Assembly (NCBI GenBank): GCA_001770205.1
Contig: MEQL01000023.1
Coordinates: 1 to 62,998 of the forward strand
Length of the DNA: 62,998 nucleotides
Direction of reading: 5' to 3'
DNA from: Bdellovibrionales bacterium RIFOXYD12_FULL_39_22
Lineage (GTDB): Bacteria > Bdellovibrionota > Bacteriovoracia > Bacteriovoracales > Bacteriovoracaceae
Position numbers and translations under genes: made by a program. Positions 1 to 7,249 of this stretch are shown piece after piece. Each line of letters begins with the position of its first letter. The first letter of the stretch is position 1. Under the pieces are notes generated by a model. The model had not been told where the DNA came from and searched no databases. It saw only the letters and a program-made list of their open reading frames with translations.

Positions 1-73
1 AGGGCCATCTTTCGATGGCCCTTTTTGTCTAAGTTCAAAGACTTAGTCCCCTTTGCAGGGGTGCGAATATGGC
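1..73. repeat. Extra tandem copy of the attachment repeat
   Basis: These 73 nt are identical to the first 73 nt of the repeat at 74-155 and abut it directly. The copy contains the hairpin terminator (1-22 followed by T residues) but lacks the final 9 nt belonging to the tRNA end. It begins at the first base of the window, so it may extend further left. It could come from slippage, unequal recombination, or an earlier integration/excision at the same site. Confidence 0.9.
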
Positions 74-155
74 AGGGCCATCTTTCGATGGCCCTTTTTG
101 TCTAAGTTCAAAGACTTAGTCCCCTTTGCAGGGGTGCGAATATGGCGGGAGCGAA
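74..155. repeat. Left attachment site (attL)
   Basis: An 82-bp direct repeat identical to 21273-21354. Positions 143-155 match the last 13 nt of the tRNA-Asp gene, including the encoded CCA (read on the minus strand). The remaining 69 nt are the tRNA downstream region with its hairpin. Sequence identity ends at 155, where element-specific DNA begins. The exact crossover point cannot be seen. Confidence 0.88.
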
Positions 156-339
156 AAAAGACGTACCCGACACTCAACCAATTGATAATCTGATGGAAAT
201 TCTAAAACAGATGGCAACTAATGTAAAGATTAGGGCACTATTTGTAAAATATCAGAGTTTTTCTGGCCAAAAGTAAATTTTGTGCAATCATATATAATTG
301 AAGCTTAAATTATTTTTGCGTTTTTTTGAGGGAGAGGCA

Positions 340-570
340 GTGCTATATCCGGAAAGTTCTTTGGAATATTGGAGTGTAAAATATAATTTACGCGTAAGAG
401 AAAAAACATGTGCCTCTTGCAAAGAAATCTTTAGGACAACTATTCCAATTTTGATTAGAGGTTATGCTGGCCTTGAAACGCCAACTCATGAATGTGGAAG
501 ACAATACAACTCAGCAGTTTTCACCCCGATCACAGAAGAAGCGAAAAATTCTTGGAGCCAAGTATTCTAA
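340..570 (+). CDS. Small cysteine-rich protein, possible zinc ribbon
   Basis: An unrecognised 76-residue protein. A longer frame begins with TTG at 298 straight after a stop codon and has no ribosome binding site. GTG at 340 follows GGGAG with a 5-nt gap and is preferred. The product has a CASC pair, followed about 30 residues later by an H-E-C-G group. Together these could bind one zinc ion, as in short zinc-ribbon proteins. The gene ends 3 nt before the convergent gene at 574, so the two share almost no terminator space. It lies just inside the left end of the island. No function is assigned; it could be a small regulator or phage-type accessory protein. Confidence 0.5.
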   Translation: MLYPESSLEYWSVKYNLRVREKTCASCKEIFRTTIPILIRGYAGLETPTHECGRQYNSAVFTPITEEAKNSWSQVF

Positions 571-573
571 GTA

Positions 574-1143
574 CTATTTGCCTTTGTAGTATTTCAAATT
601 GTACAGTGCTCTTCTGAGTGAAGCTCTAAAACTTTTTGGTAAAACCAACTCAGACACAGCTTTGGTGACAGTACTTTCAAAAGTACGAAAGAAACCTCTC
701 TTTGTCGCAGATTCTGGATAAAAACCTTTTTTATCTGCACCGTTACCGCCAGAATTATTTTTGGTAAGTTCTACACTTTTTTTAGCCATAGTTCTCATTG
801 AGTAGAGTACCAGTCGCATTGACTCCTCATACGTAGTGGTTCGATCTGTTGAGTCTATTGAGATATCAACTTTTCCTTTGTCATCAATCTCAATCGAGAA
901 TTTTATATCTAATAACTCATTTTTGCGGACGTTATCATCATCAGGGCCACCCAAATGTCCCCATAAAGTGCCTGAAGGTAAGTCAACTTTAATAATTACG
1001 ATGAAAGGCATTTTCTCTTTACGACCTTCTCTAAGATGGTAATGATCCCTATTTGCGATTCGAAGATTTTTTAATAACTGACCATGGTCCTTGTCTGTGT
1101 ACGAGTGTTGGTCAAATTTTAATACTGCTAAGTTTGTTCTCAT
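574..1143 (-). CDS. Hypothetical island protein
   Basis: An unrecognised 189-residue soluble protein. The frame opens at 1173, but ATG at 1143 has GGAG six nt upstream and is the better start. The first half is mixed alpha/beta. The middle is rich in Asp, Lys and Ser (alternating strand pattern around DDKGKVDISIDSTDR). The C-terminal 60 residues are strongly basic and helix-prone, which would suit nucleic-acid or membrane contact. No signal peptide, membrane segment or catalytic motif is visible. It sits alone on the minus strand next to the island end, convergent with the small cysteine-rich gene. It may be an element-specific accessory gene; no role can be assigned. Confidence 0.6.
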   Translation of the reverse strand: MRTNLAVLKFDQHSYTDKDHGQLLKNLRIANRDHYHLREGRKEKMPFIVIIKVDLPSGTLWGHLGGPDDDNVRKNELLDIKFSIEIDDKGKVDISIDSTDRTTTYEESMRLVLYSMRTMAKKSVELTKNNSGGNGADKKGFYPESATKRGFFRTFESTVTKAVSELVLPKSFRASLRRALYNLKYYKGK

Positions 1144-1393
1144 TTTCAACTCCATTTGTTTTGCGCCCATCATTGGACTAAGTTTATAGGTTATTCTATG
1201 ACGTATTGCGCGAAATGGCCCGATTATGGGACTATAATTATTCTAACATTAACTTGCGGCCCCGCGTCAAGTAGTTGATAATAAACAGGTAGTAGTGTGA
1301 AAAAATATATTTTATTAATTCTATTGATTGAAAATCTAGGCTTCTACAAATTATAGCAACTAATTTTTAACACTACGGAAAATTGATAGAAAT

Positions 1394-1933
1394 TCAGTTC
1401 ATATAGTAATTTTCAATTTTTCGTATGTGGGTACAACCAGGAATGATGGTAATAATGATCGCAATAGCCAAACCAAAGAATACGTTTATGGCCAGAAAAA
1501 TTTGACCGGCGTGTTTACTAAAGTTCCATACATCATAGACTAGAAAAGAAAAAAGAATAAGAGCTACTGGTCTAGTTAAAAGTATAAAATACAAAAACAA
1601 AGAATAGAAAAATTTTTGGCTGAAAGTTTGTATCTTTTCTCGCAAGATATCTCTATATCGCCTAGTGAATATACTAATAGCGAAAACAAGATCCGCTATT
1701 CCAACTATCACCCCAATTAGTTGAATGATTACTATGCCAACTGAAGGGAAGATAAAACCTATTAACTGTGAAATAAGAGAACCGATGATAACTTCAAAAA
1801 CAGTTACCATTATGACTAGCTTCAGAGTTTGTACGCTTCCAATTACACCATTGAATGATATGGGCCTTGTGTTCTCTTCAAGTAAAGTGGTTGGTGCGGT
1901 ATTGGTTACTTCTTTCAAAAATTTTTTATACAT
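1394..1933 (-). CDS. Hypothetical four-helix membrane protein
   Basis: A 179-residue inner-membrane protein of unrecognised family. About four hydrophobic stretches are visible: residues 36-58, 62-88, 108-132 and 142-165. A short basic loop with RRYRDI lies between the second and third, vaguely like DUF805 or RDD proteins but too weak to name. The N-terminal 30 residues are polar and probably cytoplasmic. The start at 1933 is preceded by AGGAACAG on the coding strand, an acceptable ribosome binding site. The upstream region of this gene contains the left inverted repeat of the neighbouring recombinase module (1991-2028), so its promoter lies at or inside the edge of that module. Confidence 0.6.
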   Translation of the reverse strand: MYKKFLKEVTNTAPTTLLEENTRPISFNGVIGSVQTLKLVIMVTVFEVIIGSLISQLIGFIFPSVGIVIIQLIGVIVGIADLVFAISIFTRRYRDILREKIQTFSQKFFYSLFLYFILLTRPVALILFSFLVYDVWNFSKHAGQIFLAINVFFGLAIAIIITIIPGCTHIRKIENYYMN

Positions 1934-1990
1934 TACCTGTTCCTTTTTTTATTTATATTTTAACAGGTGATGATATTTTAGTTAAGAGCG

Positions 1991-2028
1991 AAACCTTTCA
2001 AGATACATTTGTACCTCTATAGATACAA
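1991..2028. repeat. Left inverted repeat of the recombinase module
   Basis: The outer 17 nt (AAACCTTTCAAGATACA) are the exact reverse complement of 3319-3335. The inner AGATACAA at 2021-2028 is the reverse complement of TTGTATCT at 3297-3304. The two AGATACA motifs at this end start 20 nt apart, at 2001 and 2021. Confidence 0.75.
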
Positions 2029-2031
2029 AAT

Positions 2032-2226
2032 TTAAATATTCTCAACGCAATGGTCATCAAGAAGACGCTGTTCAAGGTAATCGATCTCCGTAAGTGTTTC
2101 ATAATATTTTGATAGTATTTCAGGCGTGGCAATATTTTCAAGAATCAACTTTTCAAATTGAGCTTTTTTGAATCGTTGAATATGCAGATTCCCAGTTAAA
2201 TATTGCCGAGAAAATTTTGAATCCAT
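2032..2226 (-). CDS. Small hypothetical protein in the recombinase module
   Basis: An unrecognised 64-residue protein, charged and mostly helical, with no cysteines and no membrane segment. The start is supported by GGAGG about 11 nt upstream on the coding strand. The C-terminal half carries alternating Leu, Glu and Tyr, consistent with a short coiled-coil or helical bundle. It is divergent from the small gene at 2360 and lies immediately inside the left inverted repeat. If the segment inverts, this gene would move with it. It could be a directionality factor or regulator for the recombinase, but nothing in the sequence proves that. Confidence 0.45.
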   Translation of the reverse strand: MDSKFSRQYLTGNLHIQRFKKAQFEKLILENIATPEILSKYYETLTEIDYLEQRLLDDHCVENI

Positions 2227-2359
2227 CTATTTATTATCCTCCAGATGCGAGGTAAAAGCTCATAGTTTTTTCAAAAGCATTCTATTGAAAGTTATGGAGA
2301 ACTGAAAAATAGCGAAAAATCTTTGGGCCTTTTTTGCCAAACCTATTGATAATTTCAAA

Positions 2360-2569
2360 ATGAGATTAGATGTAAAAAGTGAAATTGAAGATTACGGGAT
2401 GGTTGAAATGGTTTTTGAAAAATCAGTGAAGAATGGCCGCAACTACTACGAGTTGATTAGTTTTGGCATAGAGAATGATATTCAAGTTTCTCCCGAGGAA
2501 GTTGATCTAGAGGTCTTGTATGCCGTGATGTTGGCCGTACCATATGAGGTTTTAGATGAACGGTTATAA
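2360..2569 (+). CDS. Small acidic protein coupled to the recombinase
   Basis: A 69-residue acidic protein with no recognised domain. It contains the segment ENDIQVSPEEVDLEVLYAVM. No clear Shine-Dalgarno is seen before ATG 2360. Its last codons overlap the start of the recombinase gene by 14 nt (2556-2569), so the two are probably translationally coupled. Small proteins encoded with tyrosine recombinases are often excisionases or regulators, but those are usually basic DNA-binding proteins. This one is acidic, which argues against direct DNA binding. Confidence 0.5.
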   Translation: MRLDVKSEIEDYGMVEMVFEKSVKNGRNYYELISFGIENDIQVSPEEVDLEVLYAVMLAVPYEVLDERL

Positions 2570-3278
2570 ATTTGAAACAGCAAGCAACATCGTTGAACTA
2601 AACACTGGCCTACAAGGCGTAATCAAGAAAATAGAAAAAGAAGTATTGAAAAATAACATCAGTTACAATCAGCTCAAATATGTTTTTCGTATTGTTAGAA
2701 AAAAATGCAAACTTGAGCAAGATAAGCAGCGTAAAAAGCTATATGAATTGCCAACTCAAGATGAAATTTGCCGGTTCTATGAGGGTATGAAAAATCCTGT
2801 CTACAAATTACTATTTGAGACTTTGCAGGGTACCGGGATCAGGGTTGGTGAGTTAGTGGCAATCGAAGTTTCAAATATTAATTTGAAAGAAAATACAATT
2901 TTTATAAAAAATGGAAAAGGTGGCAAGGATCGAGTAGTTGTCTTTGGCAATACTCTAAAGGACAAACTAGCACTATATTTAGATGGCCACAAAAAAAATA
3001 GATTTCTCTTTCAAAGTAGTAGAAACAAAAACTACTCGACGAGAGGGATGCAGCTTCTGTGTCAAAGATATAAAAAGATTGCTCATATAGAATGCCACTT
3101 CACTTGTCACACTTTCCGCCATCTGTTTTTCACGAATCTGGCACATAAGGGCATAAGCAAAGAAAATCGGATGATCATCGCCGGCCACTCATCTGAAAAA
3201 GTTCAAGACATCTATACGCATTTGAGTATCAATGGGATTAAAGATGAAATCATCGCGGTATTAGATCGTATCTCTTGA
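2556..3278 (+). CDS. Tyrosine recombinase, XerC/XerD-like
   Basis: A 240-residue site-specific recombinase that cuts and rejoins DNA through a 3'-phosphotyrosine intermediate. The catalytic set is complete: R96 in GTGIRVGEL, a basic K near 124 in GKGGKDRV, H185 and R188 in HTFRH, H211 in AGHSS, and Y220 as nucleophile. The N-terminal core-binding domain (residues 1-65) is shorter than in XerC/D (about 300 residues). The start ATG overlaps the upstream gene. Inverted repeats flank the coding module at 1991-2028 and 3297-3335, and a perfect palindrome overlaps the 3' end of the gene. These are probably its binding sites. It is the smaller of two tyrosine recombinases in the island, and the larger one at 11235 is the likelier island integrase. 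Confidence 0.88.
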   Translation: MNGYKFETASNIVELNTGLQGVIKKIEKEVLKNNISYNQLKYVFRIVRKKCKLEQDKQRKKLYELPTQDEICRFYEGMKNPVYKLLFETLQGTGIRVGELVAIEVSNINLKENTIFIKNGKGGKDRVVVFGNTLKDKLALYLDGHKKNRFLFQSSRNKNYSTRGMQLLCQRYKKIAHIECHFTCHTFRHLFFTNLAHKGISKENRMIIAGHSSEKVQDIYTHLSINGIKDEIIAVLDRIS

Positions 3279-3284
3279 GATACG
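3267..3284. repeat. Perfect 18-nt palindrome at the recombinase stop codon
   Basis: CGTATCTC and GAGATACG are separated by TT. Each arm contains the same GTATCT/AGATAC core as the end repeats. It spans the last codons and stop of the recombinase gene. It may be an extra recombinase binding site or an operator; it lacks a T-run, so it is not a standard terminator. Confidence 0.65.
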
Positions 3285-3296
3285 GAAAGTGTTGTA

Positions 3297-3335
3297 TTGT
3301 ATCTTCGGCGGTACTGATTGTATCTTGAAAGGTTT
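3297..3335. repeat. Right inverted repeat of the recombinase module
   Basis: TTGTATCT at 3297-3304 and the 17-mer ending in GAAAGGTTT at 3319-3335 mirror the left end at 1991-2028. The two TGTATCT motifs start 21 nt apart. The repeat ends 29 nt before the HTH gene start at 3365, placing it where a promoter for that gene would lie. Confidence 0.75.
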
Positions 3336-3364
3336 TTGCCTTATAGAGTTAGGAGGAAGTGCCG

Positions 3365-3667
3365 ATGTTAATTTGTATGAAATTAACTCTTGATAAAAAC
3401 CTAGAAAATCTATTGAAGAAAAACAATCTCAATATTCCAAAACTATCAACGGTGACCGCAATTTCAAGACAGACTTTAGCAAACTGGATCGCCGGCCAAA
3501 AACCAAGAAATATCGAGCAAGTAAAAATCGTGGCTGATTTTTTTTGTGTCTCGATGGAGTATTTGTGCTTTGGTGAAGAAAATTCCCCTGTAAATCCCAT
3601 CCAGAAATACGACAATGAAATCAATGCCGGGGTTTACGAAGTTGTATTGAGAAAAGTCCGAAAGTAA
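3365..3667 (+). CDS. XRE-like helix-turn-helix regulator
   Basis: A 100-residue protein with a lambda-repressor-type HTH in residues 14-68 (TAISRQTLANWIAGQKPRN is the turn and recognition-helix region), followed by a short tail. ATG 3365 is chosen because AGGAGG lies 8 nt upstream; the earlier GTG at 3359 is too close to that site. It lies directly downstream of the right inverted repeat and 20 nt before the first of two secreted-protein genes. It is probably the first gene of their operon and their local regulator. DNA binding follows from the fold; the target sites are not known. Confidence 0.75.
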   Translation: MLICMKLTLDKNLENLLKKNNLNIPKLSTVTAISRQTLANWIAGQKPRNIEQVKIVADFFCVSMEYLCFGEENSPVNPIQKYDNEINAGVYEVVLRKVRK

Positions 3668-3675
3668 TTTTTAAA

Positions 3676-3730
3676 ATTGGAGAGAATATGCACAAAATGA
3701 TTAAGTGGCCGAGTTTTATATTTATTTGGA
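3676..3730 (+). repeat. Duplicated leader, copy 1
   Basis: A 55-nt segment matching 4790-4844 at 53 positions. It covers the ribosome binding site (GGAGAG), the ATG and the first 14 codons of the downstream secreted protein. Confidence 0.9.
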
Positions 3731-4764
3731 GCAGTATTGTTTTTAGTATGCTGATATTGCTTATGCCCACTACAGTTCAGGCTTTTTCAGTAAGACCCGA
3801 TAAATATAAAATCACTTATGAGTATGAGGTTACTACGATTGGTACGAATGACTATACTTCGCTAGATGGAGAGGGATATGAAGGTGTAGGGCGTCAGAAA
3901 ATTCTTGAATATGATATTGACCCTGTCAGGGTGAGCGAGTTGGGAATCGATCTTTTTTGGAAACAAATGAAACTAAAAATATTCTATAAAGATAATAAGT
4001 TTTTATTTCCTGGTGGTAACAATGCAACAACAACTGCGGTTAAGTCGTTCGGGCTTGATGAGAAATACAGTTATGCACTTGGAACATTATTTACAATCAA
4101 CAACATAGAAGTAGAGGTAGAGCATCACGCCTTCTCAACGGGGACGGTTACCACAAAAGATGTAAGTGCTGACGTAGCCGGAAGAGAGGGGACTGTTATC
4201 TCAAAAGACCACTATAAAATAGATTATACTTCTCTAATCTTCAAATATTTCATTGATGATAAAGTATATACGCGTTTCAAAATGCCGATGTCCGTTGATT
4301 TAATAAGTTTTACCGTTCCAAGAATTCCTTATACGTTTAAAGTACTCGATGAGTCTCTTCAGTATGTTTATCAGAGTGAGGGCAAGCCACAGCTAATAAC
4401 AATTAATACAATATTTATAAACCCATTGGCTGCAGAATTCAGAACCAATTGGAATGATCAAGGGAATAGGCTGATCCTTGGGTTTAATATGGGTATTGGT
4501 GCCTCCTCATATTCCTTTCTAGATGCAACCAATAAAAAGGAAAATAAAATTGATCCTGCAGTATCATTAAAAATGTACGGTAGCTATCGCCACGAGTTTG
4601 CAACATCGTGGGGTACATTTCAAGGAAATGCAGGGGTGTTACTAAAATATCAAAGTTTTAGTATAAAAATGGATCAAGGGAGTAGGGTCGGAGATAAAAC
4701 CACAACGATTGATGCTCTCGATATAATTTTTACTGGAAATATAGGCATAAGTTATCTTTTTTAA
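3688..4764 (+). CDS. Exported beta-rich protein, putative outer-membrane protein
   Basis: A 358-residue protein with an N-terminal signal peptide (hydrophobic residues 8-30, cleavage near VQAFS). The mature part is rich in alternating polar/aromatic strands and ends in ISYLF, a terminal-aromatic pattern typical of outer-membrane barrels. Late segments such as residues 240-358 read like paired barrel strands. GGAGAG precedes the ATG by 6 nt. It is followed 37 nt later by a second exported protein whose leader is nearly identical, so both likely share expression and export. The family is not recognised. It sits in the island between the recombinase module and the replication block, and is possibly a surface factor carried for the host. 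Confidence 0.65.
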   Translation: MHKMIKWPSFIFIWSSIVFSMLILLMPTTVQAFSVRPDKYKITYEYEVTTIGTNDYTSLDGEGYEGVGRQKILEYDIDPVRVSELGIDLFWKQMKLKIFYKDNKFLFPGGNNATTTAVKSFGLDEKYSYALGTLFTINNIEVEVEHHAFSTGTVTTKDVSADVAGREGTVISKDHYKIDYTSLIFKYFIDDKVYTRFKMPMSVDLISFTVPRIPYTFKVLDESLQYVYQSEGKPQLITINTIFINPLAAEFRTNWNDQGNRLILGFNMGIGASSYSFLDATNKKENKIDPAVSLKMYGSYRHEFATSWGTFQGNAGVLLKYQSFSIKMDQGSRVGDKTTTIDALDIIFTGNIGISYLF

Positions 4765-4789
4765 AATTTACTCACTGAGTAATTCTAGC

Positions 4790-4844
4790 ATTGGAGAGAA
4801 TATGCACAAAGTGATTAAGTGGCCGCGTTTTATATTTATTTGGA
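4790..4844 (+). repeat. Duplicated leader, copy 2
   Basis: A second copy of the 55-nt ribosome-binding-site-plus-signal-peptide segment at 3676-3730, with two mismatches (A to G in codon 4, A to C in codon 9). Similarity ends abruptly after the shared codons. Confidence 0.9.
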
Positions 4845-6298
4845 TTGTTATTTTTTTTAATGTGGGAAGTTATGCAAAAGACACTAAAGAGTTGCTTGAG
4901 ATAAAATCATTTTTAAAGCGGTATGACATCGGGATTAATCAAAAGCTTAATGTTAGCAAGCTAGATTCTATGTGTCAGACTATAGACGATTACAAGTCAG
5001 CCCCATTCCATACTGGATGGGAGTGTCAGCCTAATAATTCTACTGTTGATAGGTTTGTTATTCATCGTTATCTCGGAAGCGCATATCCTCATTGGTTCGT
5101 GATTGGATTTTCTGCCTGTAGAGAAAAAAAACAAAAAGAAGAACGTGTGAAATGTTCGTGCGAAAAAATAAAACAAATTGTCGGTGATAAAAAAAATGCT
5201 AAGTTGGGTTGTCCTGAGATTATTGAGGGGAGTTTTGTTGAAAATAATGAAGAGTGGTCAGTAAGTGGTATTACCAATACTCCAGATACAACAACTACAA
5301 TGGTTAGTATAAGTAATAATGGTCCAGGTATCGAAGAGCTAATTAAAATTGAAAGACGGTTGATTGAGTTGGCGGCAATGGGTGGGCTTAATAGTAGAAA
5401 TGATTTTGATCACTTCTATAACACAATAGATAAAACACATCCTGCTTTTTCCAGGGCAATAAAAGAAAAAACTAACGGAAATTTATATCTAGAAGACATA
5501 AAGACAATTTGGAATGATAAGGAAAAAATGTGGTCAATTATTTCGAAAATAAATAAACCGGATATCTCTGTGGCAGAGGTCCGTGCTGTAAAGATGGAAA
5601 ATGACGTAGTCGATTATTACGACCAATGCTTTATGGGTGGAGTATTTGGCCTAAAAAGCATAAACAGAAAAGAACTAAATAATAATGACTTGCTCTCAAT
5701 AATTGAAAGCTGTAAAAAAATCATACATCCAAAGTTGGACGAACTAAAAAATAAAAAAATTGAAGATGCTAATTTGATTGCCTGTACTTTTGGAATGCAC
5801 CAGTTTTCTGCGGAAGTTTACTACACAACAAGAGATGTAAGTGTTGATGCGGCTGATGCTTTGAAAGCGAATATTACCAAAATATTGGGAAGACCATCTT
5901 GGTTTTGGGAAGATTTTGTTAACGAGAGCTGCAAAAAATTAGAAGAAAGTCCATCTAAGGACAAAGATTTTTCACGATATTTAAAATTATGTCAAAAGAT
6001 TTCATATGTAGCCTTGACGGATCTTGGATTTGCAATTACTGAGCAAGTTGAAAAAGAGGTTGCCGAATTCTGTTTAAGTTTCCCTGAAAAACCAACTGAG
6101 CAAATAGCAAATATCATTAGTGATTATAGGAATTTTGATCACGGTTCTTGCCTTGTGGGAACTAGGTTTGTCAAAGACGTTTATAATAAATACAAAGACA
6201 ATTCAAATTTTAAAGAAGCATCGGATAAAACAATTGCAGCGCTTACAAAAAAAGATAAGTGGACCTGGGAAGAGTACGAAAACGTTTATTGCAAATAA
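4802..6298 (+). CDS. Secreted cysteine-rich protein of unknown function
   Basis: A 498-residue exported protein. The first 25 residues form a signal peptide almost identical at its start to that of the preceding gene (MHKVIKWPRFIFIW), with probable cleavage after SYA. The mature protein is charged and largely helical, and has at least 16 cysteines. Those cysteines suit disulfide formation in the periplasm or outside the cell. No enzyme motif or known domain is recognised. Gly/Asn-rich segments near residues 165-200 probably link an N-terminal globular region to the helical remainder. Likely co-transcribed with the gene before it. The shared leader but unrelated mature parts point to leader shuffling rather than gene duplication. 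Confidence 0.65.
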   Translation: MHKVIKWPRFIFIWIVIFFNVGSYAKDTKELLEIKSFLKRYDIGINQKLNVSKLDSMCQTIDDYKSAPFHTGWECQPNNSTVDRFVIHRYLGSAYPHWFVIGFSACREKKQKEERVKCSCEKIKQIVGDKKNAKLGCPEIIEGSFVENNEEWSVSGITNTPDTTTTMVSISNNGPGIEELIKIERRLIELAAMGGLNSRNDFDHFYNTIDKTHPAFSRAIKEKTNGNLYLEDIKTIWNDKEKMWSIISKINKPDISVAEVRAVKMENDVVDYYDQCFMGGVFGLKSINRKELNNNDLLSIIESCKKIIHPKLDELKNKKIEDANLIACTFGMHQFSAEVYYTTRDVSVDAADALKANITKILGRPSWFWEDFVNESCKKLEESPSKDKDFSRYLKLCQKISYVALTDLGFAITEQVEKEVAEFCLSFPEKPTEQIANIISDYRNFDHGSCLVGTRFVKDVYNKYKDNSNFKEASDKTIAALTKKDKWTWEEYENVYCK

Positions 6299-6309
6299 GA
6301 GAGAGACCG

Positions 6310-6599
6310 CTGAAATTTTTTACGTTAGCTTTAGCGGCAATCTTGTTTTTTTGTGCTTCAAATCGTCATTCTGTACATCTGGCCGCCAACAATCTTTAAT
6401 TGTAGTCGGCAATATAAAAAATTGTCATACTGAAGCTGTGATTTCTAGTAGGATCAATACCAAGGAAAATCCGGTAACAACCCTTGGCATATCTTGCTGG
6501 AATTCACAGCCACTAATAATAACACTAACAAACAATTTGATTTTTTATGCTGTAATTGTAATTGGCCTATCGGGGCAACACATACATTTTCCAAAATAA
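6310..6599 (+). pseudogene. Possible frameshifted small lipoprotein
   Basis: From a CTG codon at 6310 a frame reads as a lysine, a hydrophobic run and LFFCAS, which resembles a lipoprotein signal. It stops at 6397-6399. A shift of one base near 6390 would continue it to 6599 with no further stop. No ATG/GTG/TTG start is available and no relatives are recognised. This may be a broken secreted-protein gene or chance. The rest of 6300-6749 shows no other convincing gene. Confidence 0.2.
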
Positions 6600-6749
6600 A
6601 TATATGCACGATTTTCGTGTAGGCGATCTTCTATAACTTCGCTTTTGATTTTGGGGTAGCGAAAAAGTAAGTGTTTTTCAGCACAAAATAGAAAAAAGGT
6701 TATCATTTTGGGAGAGATCGTTCGCTATCTGGGATATTTTGCGAACTCA

Positions 6750-7076
6750 CTAATCGCTGGTTAATGTTACAGTCCAACCTCTTCTTTTTATTTCATCGAC
6801 AAGAGATTTCAGGCTTGCCGATTGTAAGACATCATCTTTTTCTTCAGTGCTAACTTCAGGTAGATCTTTGTTTGTTTCAAGATAAAGTTTTTTTAGAGCT
6901 TCCCAGTTTTTTTTATTCATTTTTCCAGACTTATGAGTAACGTACCAAAAACCACCTTTGCTAAGCCCAATTTTCTTTCCAACAACACCTTTCGTCAAAG
7001 GAATCTTGCGAAGCATTTCTAGTATAAGTTCAGTGCCAAGATCAATCATTTTTTGCTCGGATTTTTTTTGCTTCAT
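6750..7076 (-). CDS. Small HTH-like regulator, putative immunity repressor
   Basis: A 108-residue basic protein. Residues 20-62 (GVVGKKIGLSKGGFWYVTHKSG) fit a helix-turn-helix. The C-terminal part is acidic and then ends in RRGWTVTLTSD. ATG 7076 has AAGGAG 8-9 nt upstream. It is divergent from the gene at 7250 that leads into the helicase and primase. In temperate phages and P4-like satellites this is the position of the repressor that keeps replication genes off. The 174-nt gap between them holds inverted GGTTCGA motifs. The family is not recognised with certainty; the role as a lysogeny-type repressor is inferred from position. Confidence 0.6.
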   Translation of the reverse strand: MKQKKSEQKMIDLGTELILEMLRKIPLTKGVVGKKIGLSKGGFWYVTHKSGKMNKKNWEALKKLYLETNKDLPEVSTEEKDDVLQSASLKSLVDEIKRRGWTVTLTSD

Positions 7077-7156
7077 TTTTTACCACTCCTTTTTACTATT
7101 AAGATAAATGTTAATGCCCGGTACGGTATTTGGACAAGTAAAAAATACAATTGGTT

Positions 7157-7233
7157 GTCAAAAAATTGACTTTGGTTCGATAAGATAGTACAAGGTCTAA
7201 TAAATATCGAACCCAATGAGGTGTGGTTCGACC
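7157..7233. promoter_or_regulatory. Putative operator/promoter switch of the replication block
   Basis: GGTTCGATA at 7174-7182 and its exact reverse complement TATCGAACC at 7205-7213 are followed by a third half-site, GGTTCGA, at 7225-7231. A separate short inverted repeat (GTCAA/TTGAC) lies at 7157-7170. TTGACT at 7166-7171 could be a -35 element with a weak TACAAG 17 nt later, which would place the first GGTTCGA half-site inside the promoter spacer. This layout suits repression by an adjacent HTH protein. Confidence 0.5.
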
Positions 7234-7249
7234 CAGAAGGAGGGAAATA

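Larger units (their letters stand above)
1991..3335. mobile_element. Recombinase module bounded by inverted repeats
   Basis: Seen: a 17-nt sequence at 1991-2007 recurs in perfect inverted orientation at 3319-3335. Just inside lie a second inverted 8-mer pair (2021-2028 and 3297-3304) and GTACC/GGTAC at matching places. Each end therefore carries two AGATACA-type motifs about 20 nt apart. The enclosed 1.3 kb encodes a small minus-strand protein, a small plus-strand protein and a tyrosine recombinase. Known: tyrosine recombinases act on paired inverted binding sites, and many phase-variable switches consist of a recombinase inside an inverted-repeat-bounded segment. Inferred: an invertible switch or a small tyrosine-recombinase transposable unit. 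No target-site duplication is evident. Confidence 0.6.

Noticed and set aside
1..155. CRISPR-like repeat pair
   Set aside because: The two copies abut with no spacer and match the tRNA trailer at 21273; they are attachment-site repeats.
2032..2569. Toxin-antitoxin pair formed by the two small genes in the recombinase module
   Set aside because: They are divergent, not in one operon, and neither matches a toxin or antitoxin pattern.
6120..6599. 159-codon open frame overlapping the end of the secreted-protein gene
   Set aside because: Most of it is an out-of-frame shadow of 4802-6298, with no ribosome binding site. Only the part after 6310 is considered, as a weak remnant.
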